64,000 nt of DNA, taken from Polyangiaceae bacterium. Lineage in GTDB: Bacteria; Myxococcota_A; Polyangia; Polyangiales; Polyangiaceae. This document shows, in pieces, positions 10,823-19,433 of this stretch (positions within the stretch are counted from its first letter, which is position 1; every line of letters starts with the position of its first letter). The notes beneath the pieces were generated by a model that saw only the letters and a program-made list of their open reading frames with translations, was not told the origin of the DNA and did not search any database. A program made the translations under genes and the position numbers. The stretch covers positions 186,001 through 250,000 of the forward strand of contig JANXOF010000037.1 in the NCBI GenBank assembly GCA_025353725.1, given 5' to 3'.

Positions 10823-12307
10823 GTGACCACGACCGTTCGCGCTCTAGCTATCTCGCTGCTTGCCGTGCTTGCGGTCGGATGCGGGCCCGCTCCCGGGTAC
10901 GAGCCTGAGCCGCGGATGCCCCAAGCCTACGCTCCGGTCGCGGCCGAGCCGCAGTCGGCCACTCAACTTGCCGCTCAAAGTCAAGCGAGTGCTGGCGAAG
11001 TGTCGGTCGGAGAAGCGACGAACGAATACGCCGACACCGACCCAAGCTCGCTCACCGAGTTTAAGCCAGCCCTCGACGGGCACGGCGCTTGGGTCGACGA
11101 CGCCACGTACGGCACACTCTGGGTTCCGAGCGCAGGTGAGGTCGGCACCGACTTCGTGCCTTACACGACCGCGGGCCACTGGACGTACGACGAGAGCTCG
11201 AGTTGGGTATGGGCCTCGGACTACTCGTGGGGTTGGGCTCCGTTTCACTACGGTCGTTGGGTAAACGTCAACCGTCACGGCTGGGCGTGGATCCCAGGAC
11301 GGTCGTACGCGGGCGCGTGGGTGACGTGGCGCACGGGCGTTGGATACGACTACGCGGGGTGGGCGCCGCTCGGCCCCGACTGGTACTGGTCAAACGGGTA
11401 CGCCGTCGGCTGGAATTACGGCTACACGCCTTATTATTCTTACTGCCACCGCGACCACCTTTACGACGCCGTGGTTTCGCACCACGTGGTCCGTGGCCCA
11501 GCGGCCCGCGAGCAGGAAGGAAGAACGCAGCCTTATGTCGCGGCCAACCCCGCAGTGCTGGGTGGCGGCCGAATCTCGGCGGCTCCTAGCGTTGGGGTAG
11601 GCCGTGTTGCAGCCGTGCCGGTCGCAGGAGGCGTTCGTGCGTTCGCTGCCGCGCGCATCGGTCCAAGTCCGAGCGAACTTGGGATTGCCCAAGGAAGAGT
11701 TATCGCACCCCCGTTTGATAACGCTGGCCTCGCGAGGGCTCGTGTCTTCGCGTCACCGCAAACCGCCGTCGCGCAGGGCGCAGCTGCGCCTTACATCTCG
11801 CGTGGCCGTCCACCGTTCGACAGCCTTACGATTGGGTCGCCGCGTCAGGCGTTCGAGGGCCATGCGCCCGTGAGCACACGGTTGGACGCCGTAGCGCGTG
11901 CACCTCAGTATCAAAGCGTCTCGCCTCGACCGTCGGTCGCGGGTGCAGCTTTCGCGACGACCTCAGCTCCTCCGCCGTCGTTTCGGACGCAGCCGACCAT
12001 TACAGCAACGCCGACTTACCGCGCTCCTGCCCCGAGCTTTGAGTCACCGTCACCTGCCATGCGCGCAGCGGCGAGCGCGCCTACGTTTCGATCGGCGCCG
12101 AACACCGTCGCGACGCCAGCCCTTCGCGCTTCTCCTCCAGCCGGCTTCGCGTCGCCGTCACCCGCGGCGCGCGTGATCCCGAGCACACCCGTGTTTCGCG
12201 GATCGCCGAGCGTAGCGTCTCCTATGTTTCGCGCGGCACCCGCACCCGCACCTCACGTTTCGACGCCTTCACGTCTGTCGGGCGCTACCGTCCGTGGCCG
12301 GAGATAA
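10823..12307 (+). CDS. Lipoprotein with DUF6600-like Trp/Tyr-rich domain and Pro/Ala-rich tail
   Basis: The best start is GTG at 10823, 9 bases after AGGAA, because it gives a compact lipoprotein signal ending in LAVLAVGC with the lipid Cys at residue 20; an ATG at 10802 and one at 10757 are in frame upstream. The 494-residue product has a region of Trp/Tyr-rich repeats (SSWVWASDYSWGWAPFHYGR and similar), as in DUF6600 proteins of Gram-negative bacteria. A roughly 280-residue low-complexity tail rich in Ala, Pro and Ser follows, with repeated S-P-(S/A)-A-R and F-R-x-A/S-P units. The protein is probably anchored in the outer membrane and exposed, but its function is not known. It is followed within 5 bases by another lipoprotein gene. 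Confidence 0.82.
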   Translation: MTTTVRALAISLLAVLAVGCGPAPGYEPEPRMPQAYAPVAAEPQSATQLAAQSQASAGEVSVGEATNEYADTDPSSLTEFKPALDGHGAWVDDATYGTLWVPSAGEVGTDFVPYTTAGHWTYDESSSWVWASDYSWGWAPFHYGRWVNVNRHGWAWIPGRSYAGAWVTWRTGVGYDYAGWAPLGPDWYWSNGYAVGWNYGYTPYYSYCHRDHLYDAVVSHHVVRGPAAREQEGRTQPYVAANPAVLGGGRISAAPSVGVGRVAAVPVAGGVRAFAAARIGPSPSELGIAQGRVIAPPFDNAGLARARVFASPQTAVAQGAAAPYISRGRPPFDSLTIGSPRQAFEGHAPVSTRLDAVARAPQYQSVSPRPSVAGAAFATTSAPPPSFRTQPTITATPTYRAPAPSFESPSPAMRAAASAPTFRSAPNTVATPALRASPPAGFASPSPAARVIPSTPVFRGSPSVASPMFRAAPAPAPHVSTPSRLSGATVRGRR

Positions 12308-12311
12308 CTCG

Positions 12312-12980
12312 ATGAAGTTCACAATGGCCGTTTCAACCAAGGTTTTCTCAGCGCTTGCAAGTCTTGCTCTCTCATCGACTCTGAGCGCATGCGTGATTGA
12401 AGAGGGGGCTCATCGCCGGCTCCCGCCCGGTTCCTCCTCGTCCGACCGTGTTCCTAGCGTAGGAGCTTCGGCATCCGCCAGTGCGGGTGCGGCTGAAATC
12501 CCAACCGGCGGTGGGCTCGGTGCCCCGATGCTTGTCGTGGTCGACACCGACCAAGTGATGAGTGCGAACCCGGGTCAGGGGGTCGGTATTTTTGCCGAGT
12601 ACGCAACGGGCGGAAAGTGGCATCTTTGGTGGACCTGCGACACCGCGCATTCGCGGCAAAACTGCGACGTTTCAATTCGAGCGACGATCGCCGTTGGGAC
12701 AATCTCGAACATCAGTACCGCTGAACTCTCGGGCGGGATCGTAACGACTCCGACGCCCTCGCGGGTCGAGGCGCGCAGCGTCACCACAACCGAGGTTCAT
12801 GGACTCACGTTTACGGCGCTCCCAGGAGCGTCCGTGACCGTCGAGGCTACGGTTGGCGGGTTGGCTGAGGGCCCCGGTCCCAATGGTTCCTTCTTTTTCT
12901 TCGTTCAAGCAGGACGAATTAATGGCGGCTTTTCCGGACGGCTCACAAACCCGCTTCAGTTTCAAGGAAGCACACCCTGA
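12312..12980 (+). CDS. Putative lipoprotein of unknown function
   Basis: This 222-residue protein starts at the ATG at 12312, preceded by GGAG with 9-base spacing. The signal peptide ends in a lipobox-like STLSAC (Cys at 27), followed by a Ser/Ala linker. The folded part (WHLWWTCDTAHSRQNCDVSI, then VTVEATVGGLAEGPGPNGSF) looks beta-rich with two nearby cysteines that may form a disulfide. No family is recognised. It lies 4 bases behind the DUF6600-type lipoprotein gene, so both probably sit on one transcript. The folK gene follows 17 bases later. Confidence 0.75.
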   Translation: MKFTMAVSTKVFSALASLALSSTLSACVIEEGAHRRLPPGSSSSDRVPSVGASASASAGAAEIPTGGGLGAPMLVVVDTDQVMSANPGQGVGIFAEYATGGKWHLWWTCDTAHSRQNCDVSIRATIAVGTISNISTAELSGGIVTTPTPSRVEARSVTTTEVHGLTFTALPGASVTVEATVGGLAEGPGPNGSFFFFVQAGRINGGFSGRLTNPLQFQGSTP

Positions 12981-12997
12981 CTCGCATCACGCAGCGG

Positions 12998-13477
12998 ATG
13001 GTTGTCGGGGTTGGCGCCAACCTCGGTGACAGACTTGCTATCATGAGCAAGGCCGTCGCCGCGATCCACCGCGTGCCCGGCCTCGAAGTCCTCGCGCAAT
13101 CCAACGTCTACGAGACCGTCCCCCTCGGCGGACCTCCGCAGCCGCTCTTCCTTAACGCGGCCGTTCTCGTGGGCGCTGGCATTTCGGCGCTGCACGCGCT
13201 CGACGAACTTCAGCGCATCGAACTCGAGTTTGGACGGGTTCGCGGGGTAGGGGAGATACGCTTCGGCCCACGTACGCTGGACCTCGATATCCTTTGGGTC
13301 GACGGTCTCGTACTTTCCGAGCCGCGCCTTGTGATCCCCCATCCACGCCTGCACGAACGCGCCTTTGCGCTCGTACCCATGCTCGAAGTCGTTCCCCGCG
13401 CCATCGACCCGCGCACGGGAACGTCTCTTGTTCCGCCTCCGGCCGCAGGCGTCCGCCGGACCGAGTGGAACCTTTGA
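12998..13477 (+). CDS. folK: 2-amino-4-hydroxy-6-hydroxymethyldihydropteridine diphosphokinase
   Basis: This 159-residue HPPK transfers pyrophosphate from ATP to 6-hydroxymethyl-7,8-dihydropterin in folate synthesis. The family marks are all present: VGVGANLGDR at the N-terminus, NVYETVPLGGPPQPLFLNAA, the signature RFGPRTLDLDIL with two Mg-binding Asp, and IPHPRLHERAFAL. Length and motif spacing are normal. It follows the lipoprotein pair by 17 bases and may share their transcript. It ends 24 bases before the convergent sigma-54 activator gene, and no clear terminator separates them. Confidence 0.95.
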   Translation: MVVGVGANLGDRLAIMSKAVAAIHRVPGLEVLAQSNVYETVPLGGPPQPLFLNAAVLVGAGISALHALDELQRIELEFGRVRGVGEIRFGPRTLDLDILWVDGLVLSEPRLVIPHPRLHERAFALVPMLEVVPRAIDPRTGTSLVPPPAAGVRRTEWNL

Positions 13478-13501
13478 GTCGCGCGCCTCGGTTATCCGAA
13501 C

Positions 13502-15469
13502 CTAAAGACCGAAGGACCGAAGTTTTTTGTGAAGTCCTTCTCGGGTGATGCCGAGCGTTTTGGCTGTCGCCGTCTTGTTGTTCGCGTGCTCGCGCAAGGA
13601 TTCGATAAGCAGCCAGCGTTCGACCTGATCCGTCATCTCTTTCAACGTTCCTTTCGTGGGGCGCACGCGTTCGATCATGCCCTCCACGTGACGCACACGC
13701 GGTGACAACATCTCTGGCGTCATGAACCCGCCCGCATCGACTTGAATACACAGGCGTTGAACTTCGTTTTGCAGTTCACGCACGTTTCCTGGCCAAGCGT
13801 AGCTCTGGAGTAGCTCCATCGTCTGCTGCGAGAACCCGCCCGAGGGCTTTCCGAACTCCACCGAGAACCGAGCCAGGAAGTGTTCGGCGATGAGCGGAAT
13901 GTCCTCGCGGCGCTCGCGGAGCGCGGGAACCCTGAGCGGAAACACCTTGAGTCGATAATACAAGTCCTCGCGAAAGCGCCCTTCAGCGACCTCTTTTTCG
14001 AGGTTTCGGTTGGTCGCCGTCACGATGCGAACGTTGACCTTTTTCTCGACCGTCGCGCCGACGGGCCGCACCTCGCCCTCTTGAAGTACGCGGAGCAGTT
14101 TAGACTGCAGCGACATCGGCATTTCAGTGACTTCGTCAAGGAAAAGGGTTCCACCATCGGCGATCTCGAAGAGACCTTTTTTGTCTTCGTGGGCGCCCGT
14201 GAAGCTGCCCTTCTTGTGACCGAAGAGTTCGCTTTCGAGAAGCGCTTCTGGCATCGCCGCGCAGTTTTGCCCTACAAACAGCCGGTCTCTTCGGTTCGAG
14301 CGATAGTGAACACTCGCGGCAATAAGCTCTTTGCCTACTCCTGTCTCGCCCTCGACGAGCACGGAGACACGTGTATTGACGACCTTCTCGAGTTGCTCGA
14401 GCAGGCTCATCATCGGTGCGCTTTTGCCGATAATTTCGGGTCCGCCGCCGGCTCGGGTGCCGCCGCGGCGCTCCTGCTCCTTGCTCTTGAGAAACGTGTT
14501 CTCCTTCCTCAAACGCTCTTCAGCCGCGCGAAGTCGTTTCACTAGGCGAGCGTTCGCGACGGCGAGCGAGGCATTGTGCGCGAGCACCGCCGTTATCTCC
14601 AGATCGCGGCTCGTGAGTACGCCCGCTTCTCGGTTATCGATTTGAATGACTCCAAGGATCTCTTCGCCGCGCCAAAGGGGCACTCCGAGCGTTGACCGAA
14701 TCTGCGCGCCCATCAGGGACTCGGTTTGACCGACTTCGGCCGGCGCGTCGGCGGCTACCACTGCGGCGCGCTCCGTGATGACCTTGCGGAACACGCTTCG
14801 CGTGATCGGAATCGGAGCGGTTGAAGCTGCATCCTGACCGCGAAGGCGCGTCATGACGGGAACATACCCCGCTGCGCCCTGTCGCTTGGCGCCGTCCTCG
14901 TCCTCGTCACGGAGCACGATGGTTACGTGGGTAGCTAGGGGCACAAGCGCAAAACAAGATTCGCAGATGGCGACCAGCACCTCCGCAAGGTCTTGGGCTG
15001 AGCCTATTCGCTTTTGCGCGTCGTAGAGGACGCGCAGCCTGTTGGCGTCCTTTTCCACGATCGTGGCTTGTGGGATGAGGTCTTCAATCTTTTTGACCGC
15101 GAAAACGCGTACGTCGTCTTGCTCCTCTTGGACGGTCACGGAGAGCTGCACGAGTGGTTCGGCCGACCCAAGTTCGATGATGTCGCGGTCTTCAAGAGGA
15201 GCTTCCCGCCCTGTCACGTCGTCCAGCGCGATACGCACGCCGTCTCTTAGGATGGCTGTACCGTTCGTCGATCGCCGGTCCACGAGCATGTAGCGGTCTG
15301 CGACGCGCACAACCTTTGCGTGGTCGCTCGAAACATGTGCGTCGGGCAGGACCAGGTCATTGTCCTCTCCGCGACCGATGCGGACCGTCGCAGTTGCGTC
15401 AGAGCCGTCGGACGACGGCTCGAACGTCGCGCCCACAGTATCGCCCCGGGTGACGTCGAGCCTAATCAC
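13502..15469 (-). CDS. FHA-GAF-sigma-54-dependent transcriptional activator
   Basis: This 655-residue regulator has an N-terminal FHA domain (IGRGEDNDLVLPDAHVSSDH, residues about 30-100) that should bind phosphothreonine. A GAF domain follows (about 165-315), then a sigma-54 AAA+ domain with Walker A GETGVGKE near 375, the sigma-54 contact loop GSFTGA near 422 (Ser for the usual Ala) and FREDLYYRL. The C-terminal Fis-type helix-turn-helix ends in TLGITREGLHKKLRSFGL. Such FHA activators usually answer to Ser/Thr kinases. The start is GTG at 15469, overlapping the stop of the upstream HEAT lipoprotein gene in a GTGA, so the two are translationally coupled. Confidence 0.95.
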   Translation of the reverse strand: MIRLDVTRGDTVGATFEPSSDGSDATATVRIGRGEDNDLVLPDAHVSSDHAKVVRVADRYMLVDRRSTNGTAILRDGVRIALDDVTGREAPLEDRDIIELGSAEPLVQLSVTVQEEQDDVRVFAVKKIEDLIPQATIVEKDANRLRVLYDAQKRIGSAQDLAEVLVAICESCFALVPLATHVTIVLRDEDEDGAKRQGAAGYVPVMTRLRGQDAASTAPIPITRSVFRKVITERAAVVAADAPAEVGQTESLMGAQIRSTLGVPLWRGEEILGVIQIDNREAGVLTSRDLEITAVLAHNASLAVANARLVKRLRAAEERLRKENTFLKSKEQERRGGTRAGGGPEIIGKSAPMMSLLEQLEKVVNTRVSVLVEGETGVGKELIAASVHYRSNRRDRLFVGQNCAAMPEALLESELFGHKKGSFTGAHEDKKGLFEIADGGTLFLDEVTEMPMSLQSKLLRVLQEGEVRPVGATVEKKVNVRIVTATNRNLEKEVAEGRFREDLYYRLKVFPLRVPALRERREDIPLIAEHFLARFSVEFGKPSGGFSQQTMELLQSYAWPGNVRELQNEVQRLCIQVDAGGFMTPEMLSPRVRHVEGMIERVRPTKGTLKEMTDQVERWLLIESLREHANNKTATAKTLGITREGLHKKLRSFGL

Positions 15470-17163
15470 GGCACGCGGGACCTCAACTTCAGGGCGACCT
15501 TGTAGACCTCGTCGTTGGCGTAGTTGACGCCGGCCTTTTTGTCCGCCTCGACGATCGCCTCGAGCTTGTCGGCTGCTCCTGCGTCACCTTTCGGCGCGAG
15601 GTGATCAACCGCCTCCACGATGGCCAGACGTACCGAGCCGTCCGTCACCTTCTCGACCTTGGCAACGAGCTCACGTTTTGTGCCTTCGTTCCCGTAGATT
15701 CCGGCCATCCACGCGGCCTTCACGTGACCCATCTTTGCGGTCGGCGGGGAGGAGGGAACGGGCGTGTCGAGGACGCTGACGTAACAGGCTGAATCTTGCT
15801 TGCACTTCTCGAGTACGGCAGACGCGCTCTTGAACATGTCTTTCTCGATCGATTGGCCTGGAATCCGTGAGACCGCATCGCCCACCGCTTTCGCAGTGCT
15901 GGTCGTCATCAGCTTGATAGCAGCTTGGAGAGCAGCAGGCGGCATGGCGTCGGCAGCCTCACCTTTTGCCGTTGCCGTTTCCTTCAGAAGCCATTCCGTA
16001 AGGGACGGCTCGAAGAAATTCGCCGCGGATTGGGCAAGGATCGCGTGGCCATTTCCGCCGCCAAGCAGTGGGATCGCTGCATTTGCGGGCACCTTTGCGT
16101 ACGCATCGACGTACGCTTTCACCGTTGCCGCGTCCTTCGGAAAGTGGGTGAGCTCAGTTGCCAATACGGTGCGGTTTTGGTCATTGTCAGCTTTGCTCAA
16201 AGCCTCGAGGACAGCATCGCGGCCGGCGGGACGCGAAATGTAGGCGAGCGGTTCCGCGATTCGTGGAATGTAGGCTCTTTCTGCGTATTTCTCCGCGAGG
16301 GCCTGAAGCTCGGGATCCGTGCCTTTCAGCGCGGCAATCAGGACGGGCTCGGCCTCTTTCGGCATGCGCGTAAGGGCTAGTCTCACCGGGAAGATGAGGT
16401 CGCCCTTGGTGGGCGTCATAAGCACCTTCACGAGTGTCTTTATCGCGGGTGTGTACTTGAGTTCGCCTACGAGTCGCGCGGCGGTCAGCTGCCAAAACTG
16501 AATCTGATCGATCCCTTGGGCCGGGTCTTTGGGGTCCGTGACGGGAGCCGTAAGTTTCTCGACAGCCTTCGCACCGTACGACTTGTCCTTCACCACCAAA
16601 ACGGCATTTTGGAGGTCTTTTACGAGGTTGATAGACTTGTTGTTTTTCGACGGTTGGAACTTGGCGAAGCAATCCCAAAGGGCATCGACGAGGCCTTGAT
16701 CCGCGACAGGCCCAGTTTGGGATAGCCGCGTGGTGCCCTGAGCCGCGTACTTGACGTCATCGTCGTTCTTGCCAGGCTCGAAGTCTTTGAACGCCTTCGC
16801 ATAGGCAGGAGCTGCTCGCGAGTCGCCCATGTCCCCCAGAAGTTTTATGAGATCTTTGCGAGTCTTCTCGTCGAGGCCGCCCGCAATGTACGTCTTTGTT
16901 AGTGGTTCGACGGACTCGTCGAGGATCTTCTTGACCCTCTCATCGTCCTTCTTGTTTGCCGTCGACGCCGCTCCCATCGCATCGTTGTAAAACGCGTCGA
17001 GGCGCTTGATGGCCGGCGAACGCTGCGCGGGGTCGTCCAGGCGCTTCGTCCACGTCTTGGGGTCGCTCTCATCTGCACAGCCAGCTGAAAGCATCGAAAA
17101 GATTAGAAGGGGCGATAAGCACGACAGCGGAAGCTTGAACGTAAGCGCCGATACCTTCTTCAT
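15466..17163 (-). CDS. HEAT-repeat lipoprotein
   Basis: This 565-residue protein starts at the ATG at 17163 (GGAG 8-12 bases upstream). The signal peptide ends in a lipobox, FSMLSAGC, with the lipid Cys at 29. The rest is a chain of helical pairs of HEAT/armadillo type (for example LIKLLGDMGDSRAAPAYAKA, LVGELKYTPAIKTLVKVL, LAIVEAVDHLAPKGDAGAAD), a scaffold for protein contacts, probably in the periplasm or at the outer membrane. It overlaps the downstream FHA-sigma-54 activator by 4 bases (GTGA), which suggests that the lipoprotein and the regulator work in one pathway. The frame is open further upstream to 17307, but the signal peptide fixes the start. Confidence 0.87.
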   Translation of the reverse strand: MKKVSALTFKLPLSCLSPLLIFSMLSAGCADESDPKTWTKRLDDPAQRSPAIKRLDAFYNDAMGAASTANKKDDERVKKILDESVEPLTKTYIAGGLDEKTRKDLIKLLGDMGDSRAAPAYAKAFKDFEPGKNDDDVKYAAQGTTRLSQTGPVADQGLVDALWDCFAKFQPSKNNKSINLVKDLQNAVLVVKDKSYGAKAVEKLTAPVTDPKDPAQGIDQIQFWQLTAARLVGELKYTPAIKTLVKVLMTPTKGDLIFPVRLALTRMPKEAEPVLIAALKGTDPELQALAEKYAERAYIPRIAEPLAYISRPAGRDAVLEALSKADNDQNRTVLATELTHFPKDAATVKAYVDAYAKVPANAAIPLLGGGNGHAILAQSAANFFEPSLTEWLLKETATAKGEAADAMPPAALQAAIKLMTTSTAKAVGDAVSRIPGQSIEKDMFKSASAVLEKCKQDSACYVSVLDTPVPSSPPTAKMGHVKAAWMAGIYGNEGTKRELVAKVEKVTDGSVRLAIVEAVDHLAPKGDAGAADKLEAIVEADKKAGVNYANDEVYKVALKLRSRVP

Positions 17164-17373
17164 GCGAGCTATCTCCAGATTGCAAGTCAACGAGAGAGAC
17201 GAAAGGTAGGCGTCGAAAAAGACCAATTTCGATAGCCGACCGCGGCTCGACAGTAGGGGGTTCGCCGCCAGAGTGTCAACGTGCGTTCCCACTCGGTTGC
17301 CGCCCAAGCTTCAGAGGGGCCCGACACTGCGGCGTGATGGCAGACGAGTCTCGAGCGCCAAGTAATCGTCAGT

Positions 17374-18534
17374 TTACCCAATGATCATCGCTTCAGAGAG
17401 GAGCTTTCCCTCCTTAAATCGACGCAAATTCCAGCGGTCGAACATCGGAAGGTGCGTGTGGTTCGCGATATGCTCTGCGATGAGTTTTCCGATGACCGGA
17501 GCCATCATGAAACCATGGCCCATGAATCCTGAGGCTTGGTAAAAGTGTTCCACGGCATCCACACCTCCGACGATAGGGTTCGCGTCGGGCGTCACGTCGT
17601 AGCAACCAGACCATTGTCTAAGAACCTTCACGTCGCCGAGGATGGGGCAAGCAGACACGAGCGCGCGAGCATAGAGCCCGAGGAACGCAAAAGAACTCTC
17701 TTGGTCGATTCCGTCGGGAACGCGCTCTTGTCCAATTCCGCCTACGATCTCTCCGCGCGTCGATTGGCTGAAATACAATCCGCTACCGAGGTCCGCAACC
17801 AGCGGCCTGAGCCACGGTTTGAGCGGTTCGGTCGAGCAAATCTCGTGTCGGTGAGGCTTATTTGGTAGCTCGACGCCAACCAGTTTAGCGATTTCGGGCG
17901 ACCACGCGCCTGCCGCGTTCACCACCTTGTGAGTCTTGATGCAGTGCACTTCGCCGGTCGCAGAGCGAACACTTACGCTTTCGATCGTCGTGCCGCGAAC
18001 CTCCACGCCAGCGACTTGTGTAAACGTCGCGATCTCTACCCCGAGCCTCGTCGCCGCTTGCGCGAATCCCCAGACGAAAGGCCAGGGAAAAACGACGCCG
18101 TCGTCAGGATTGAACGTAGCCGCTACCACGCCATCGAGCGCTAGCTCGGGCACTATCTTTTGCGCTTCACGCGGCGTGAGCATGCGCGTCGAAAGACCGC
18201 AGGTCCGTTGGAGTTTCGAGCTCTCTTCGAGTGCGCGGCGTTTGTCTTCGCTGCGCGCAAGAAAAAGGTAGCCACCTTGGCGGAGCCACACGTTGATCTT
18301 GAACTCGCTCGCGAAGTCACGACACATGCGGATGCTCTCCTGCATGAGTCGGACGTTGGCCTCGCTCGACCACTGGGCACGAATGCCGCCGCCGTTACGG
18401 CCGCTTGCGCCGCTGCAAAGGTAGCTTTTGTCAACGACCGTGACGTTTGTAACCCCAAGCCGCGCGAGTTGATAAGCGATCGATAGGCCCATGATCCCGG
18501 CACCGACGACGACAACGTCCGCGTGGTCTCTCAT
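17374..18534 (-). CDS. FAD-dependent glycine/D-amino-acid oxidase-like oxidoreductase
   Basis: This 386-residue flavoprotein of the DAO family has the Rossmann dinucleotide site VVVVGAGIMGLSIAYQLARL at residues 7-26, the FAD-contact region CSGASGRNGGGIRAQW around 40-55, and the C-terminal GFMGHGFMMAPVIGKLIAEH that closes the flavin site in sarcosine oxidase/glycine oxidase relatives. It should oxidise a secondary or primary amine of an amino-acid-like substrate, which cannot be named from sequence. The start at 18534 overlaps the stop of the cysQ-like gene (ATGA), and the frame further upstream is only antisense noise. It is the last gene of a three-gene operon. Confidence 0.88.
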   Translation of the reverse strand: MRDHADVVVVGAGIMGLSIAYQLARLGVTNVTVVDKSYLCSGASGRNGGGIRAQWSSEANVRLMQESIRMCRDFASEFKINVWLRQGGYLFLARSEDKRRALEESSKLQRTCGLSTRMLTPREAQKIVPELALDGVVAATFNPDDGVVFPWPFVWGFAQAATRLGVEIATFTQVAGVEVRGTTIESVSVRSATGEVHCIKTHKVVNAAGAWSPEIAKLVGVELPNKPHRHEICSTEPLKPWLRPLVADLGSGLYFSQSTRGEIVGGIGQERVPDGIDQESSFAFLGLYARALVSACPILGDVKVLRQWSGCYDVTPDANPIVGGVDAVEHFYQASGFMGHGFMMAPVIGKLIAEHIANHTHLPMFDRWNLRRFKEGKLLSEAMIIG

Positions 18535-19433
18535 TCGGGCAACTCTAGATCGCCACGCGTCGCACCGAACTTTGCTTGGTCGAGTGCGAGCCGCCGAATG
18601 ACCTCCGTGTGCAGCGTGGGGTTTCCGGCGACCGTGCCGCGTCCTTGAGAGACGGGGCCTTGGTAGTCGAAGGGTTTGCCTCTCGTATCCGTGTAACTGC
18701 CGCCCGCCGCTCGAACGATCGCCTCGGGTGCGCACGCGTCCCAGAGCTTCACCGAACTGCTCGAGGGGTGAACGTAGAGGTCACACCCACCGGTCGCGAC
18801 TTGAACTCCTTTGATGCCCGAGCTGCCGATCGAAATGACCTCCCTGCATCCTAGCGCCGCAAGCCGAGCGTTGAGCGTCGCCGTCCGCCGAAAGCGCGAC
18901 ACGGCGCACCGTGCCCGCGCGAGGTCCACGAGCTGTGTGACCTGAATTTGCGTTCGCGCTTCGTGCTCATCGAAGCAGTAAGCGCCAAGACCTTCCGCAG
19001 CAGCATAGGTACGACGTCGACCTTCGTAGGCCGGGCACACCACGACGCCTATCGTCGCGCGGCCGGCGACTGCAAGGCCGATCATGACGCAGAACTCCCC
19101 ATTTTTTGCGATGAAATCGCGTGTCCCATCGACGGGGTCAACGAACAGGGCGGCAGGCGCCGAGCGGAAGCCCTCGAACGTCGCAGGGTCACTTTCCTCC
19201 GCGACGATGGGAATCCCCGGAAGCGCTTGCTCGAGGTGAGCGAGGATGAACGCGTTCGCCTCCTTGTCCGCCCGCGTGACGGGGTCGTTTGGCCCCTTCA
19301 TTTCTATATCCACGTCCGCCGAAGCATAAACGCGCATGACGCGGTCCGACGCGCCACGCGCTGCATCCAGGAGGTGACCGAGGATGACCTCTCTATCCGC
19401 CTTGTTCCAGGATGCGGTGGGCTGTTGCCTCAC
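18531..19433 (-). CDS. cysQ: 3'(2'),5'-bisphosphate nucleotidase / inositol monophosphatase family
   Basis: This 300-residue Mg-dependent, Li-sensitive phosphatase-family protein has metal-binding VAEESD (77-82), DPVDGTRDF (99-107) and the late KLWDACAPEAIVRAAGG motif. CysQ enzymes remove phosphate from 3'-phosphoadenosine 5'-phosphate made during sulfate assimilation, but inositol and sugar phosphatases share the motifs, so the symbol is a best guess. The start is GTG at 19433, which overlaps the stop of the aldo/keto reductase gene (GTGA). Its stop in turn overlaps the FAD oxidase start, so the three are translationally coupled. Confidence 0.87.
   Translation of the reverse strand: MRQQPTASWNKADREVILGHLLDAARGASDRVMRVYASADVDIEMKGPNDPVTRADKEANAFILAHLEQALPGIPIVAEESDPATFEGFRSAPAALFVDPVDGTRDFIAKNGEFCVMIGLAVAGRATIGVVVCPAYEGRRRTYAAAEGLGAYCFDEHEARTQIQVTQLVDLARARCAVSRFRRTATLNARLAALGCREVISIGSSGIKGVQVATGGCDLYVHPSSSSVKLWDACAPEAIVRAAGGSYTDTRGKPFDYQGPVSQGRGTVAGNPTLHTEVIRRLALDQAKFGATRGDLELPE

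Noticed and set aside
13880-14545. 221-codon plus-strand frame
   Set aside because: Antisense shadow of the AAA+ domain of the FHA-sigma-54 activator.
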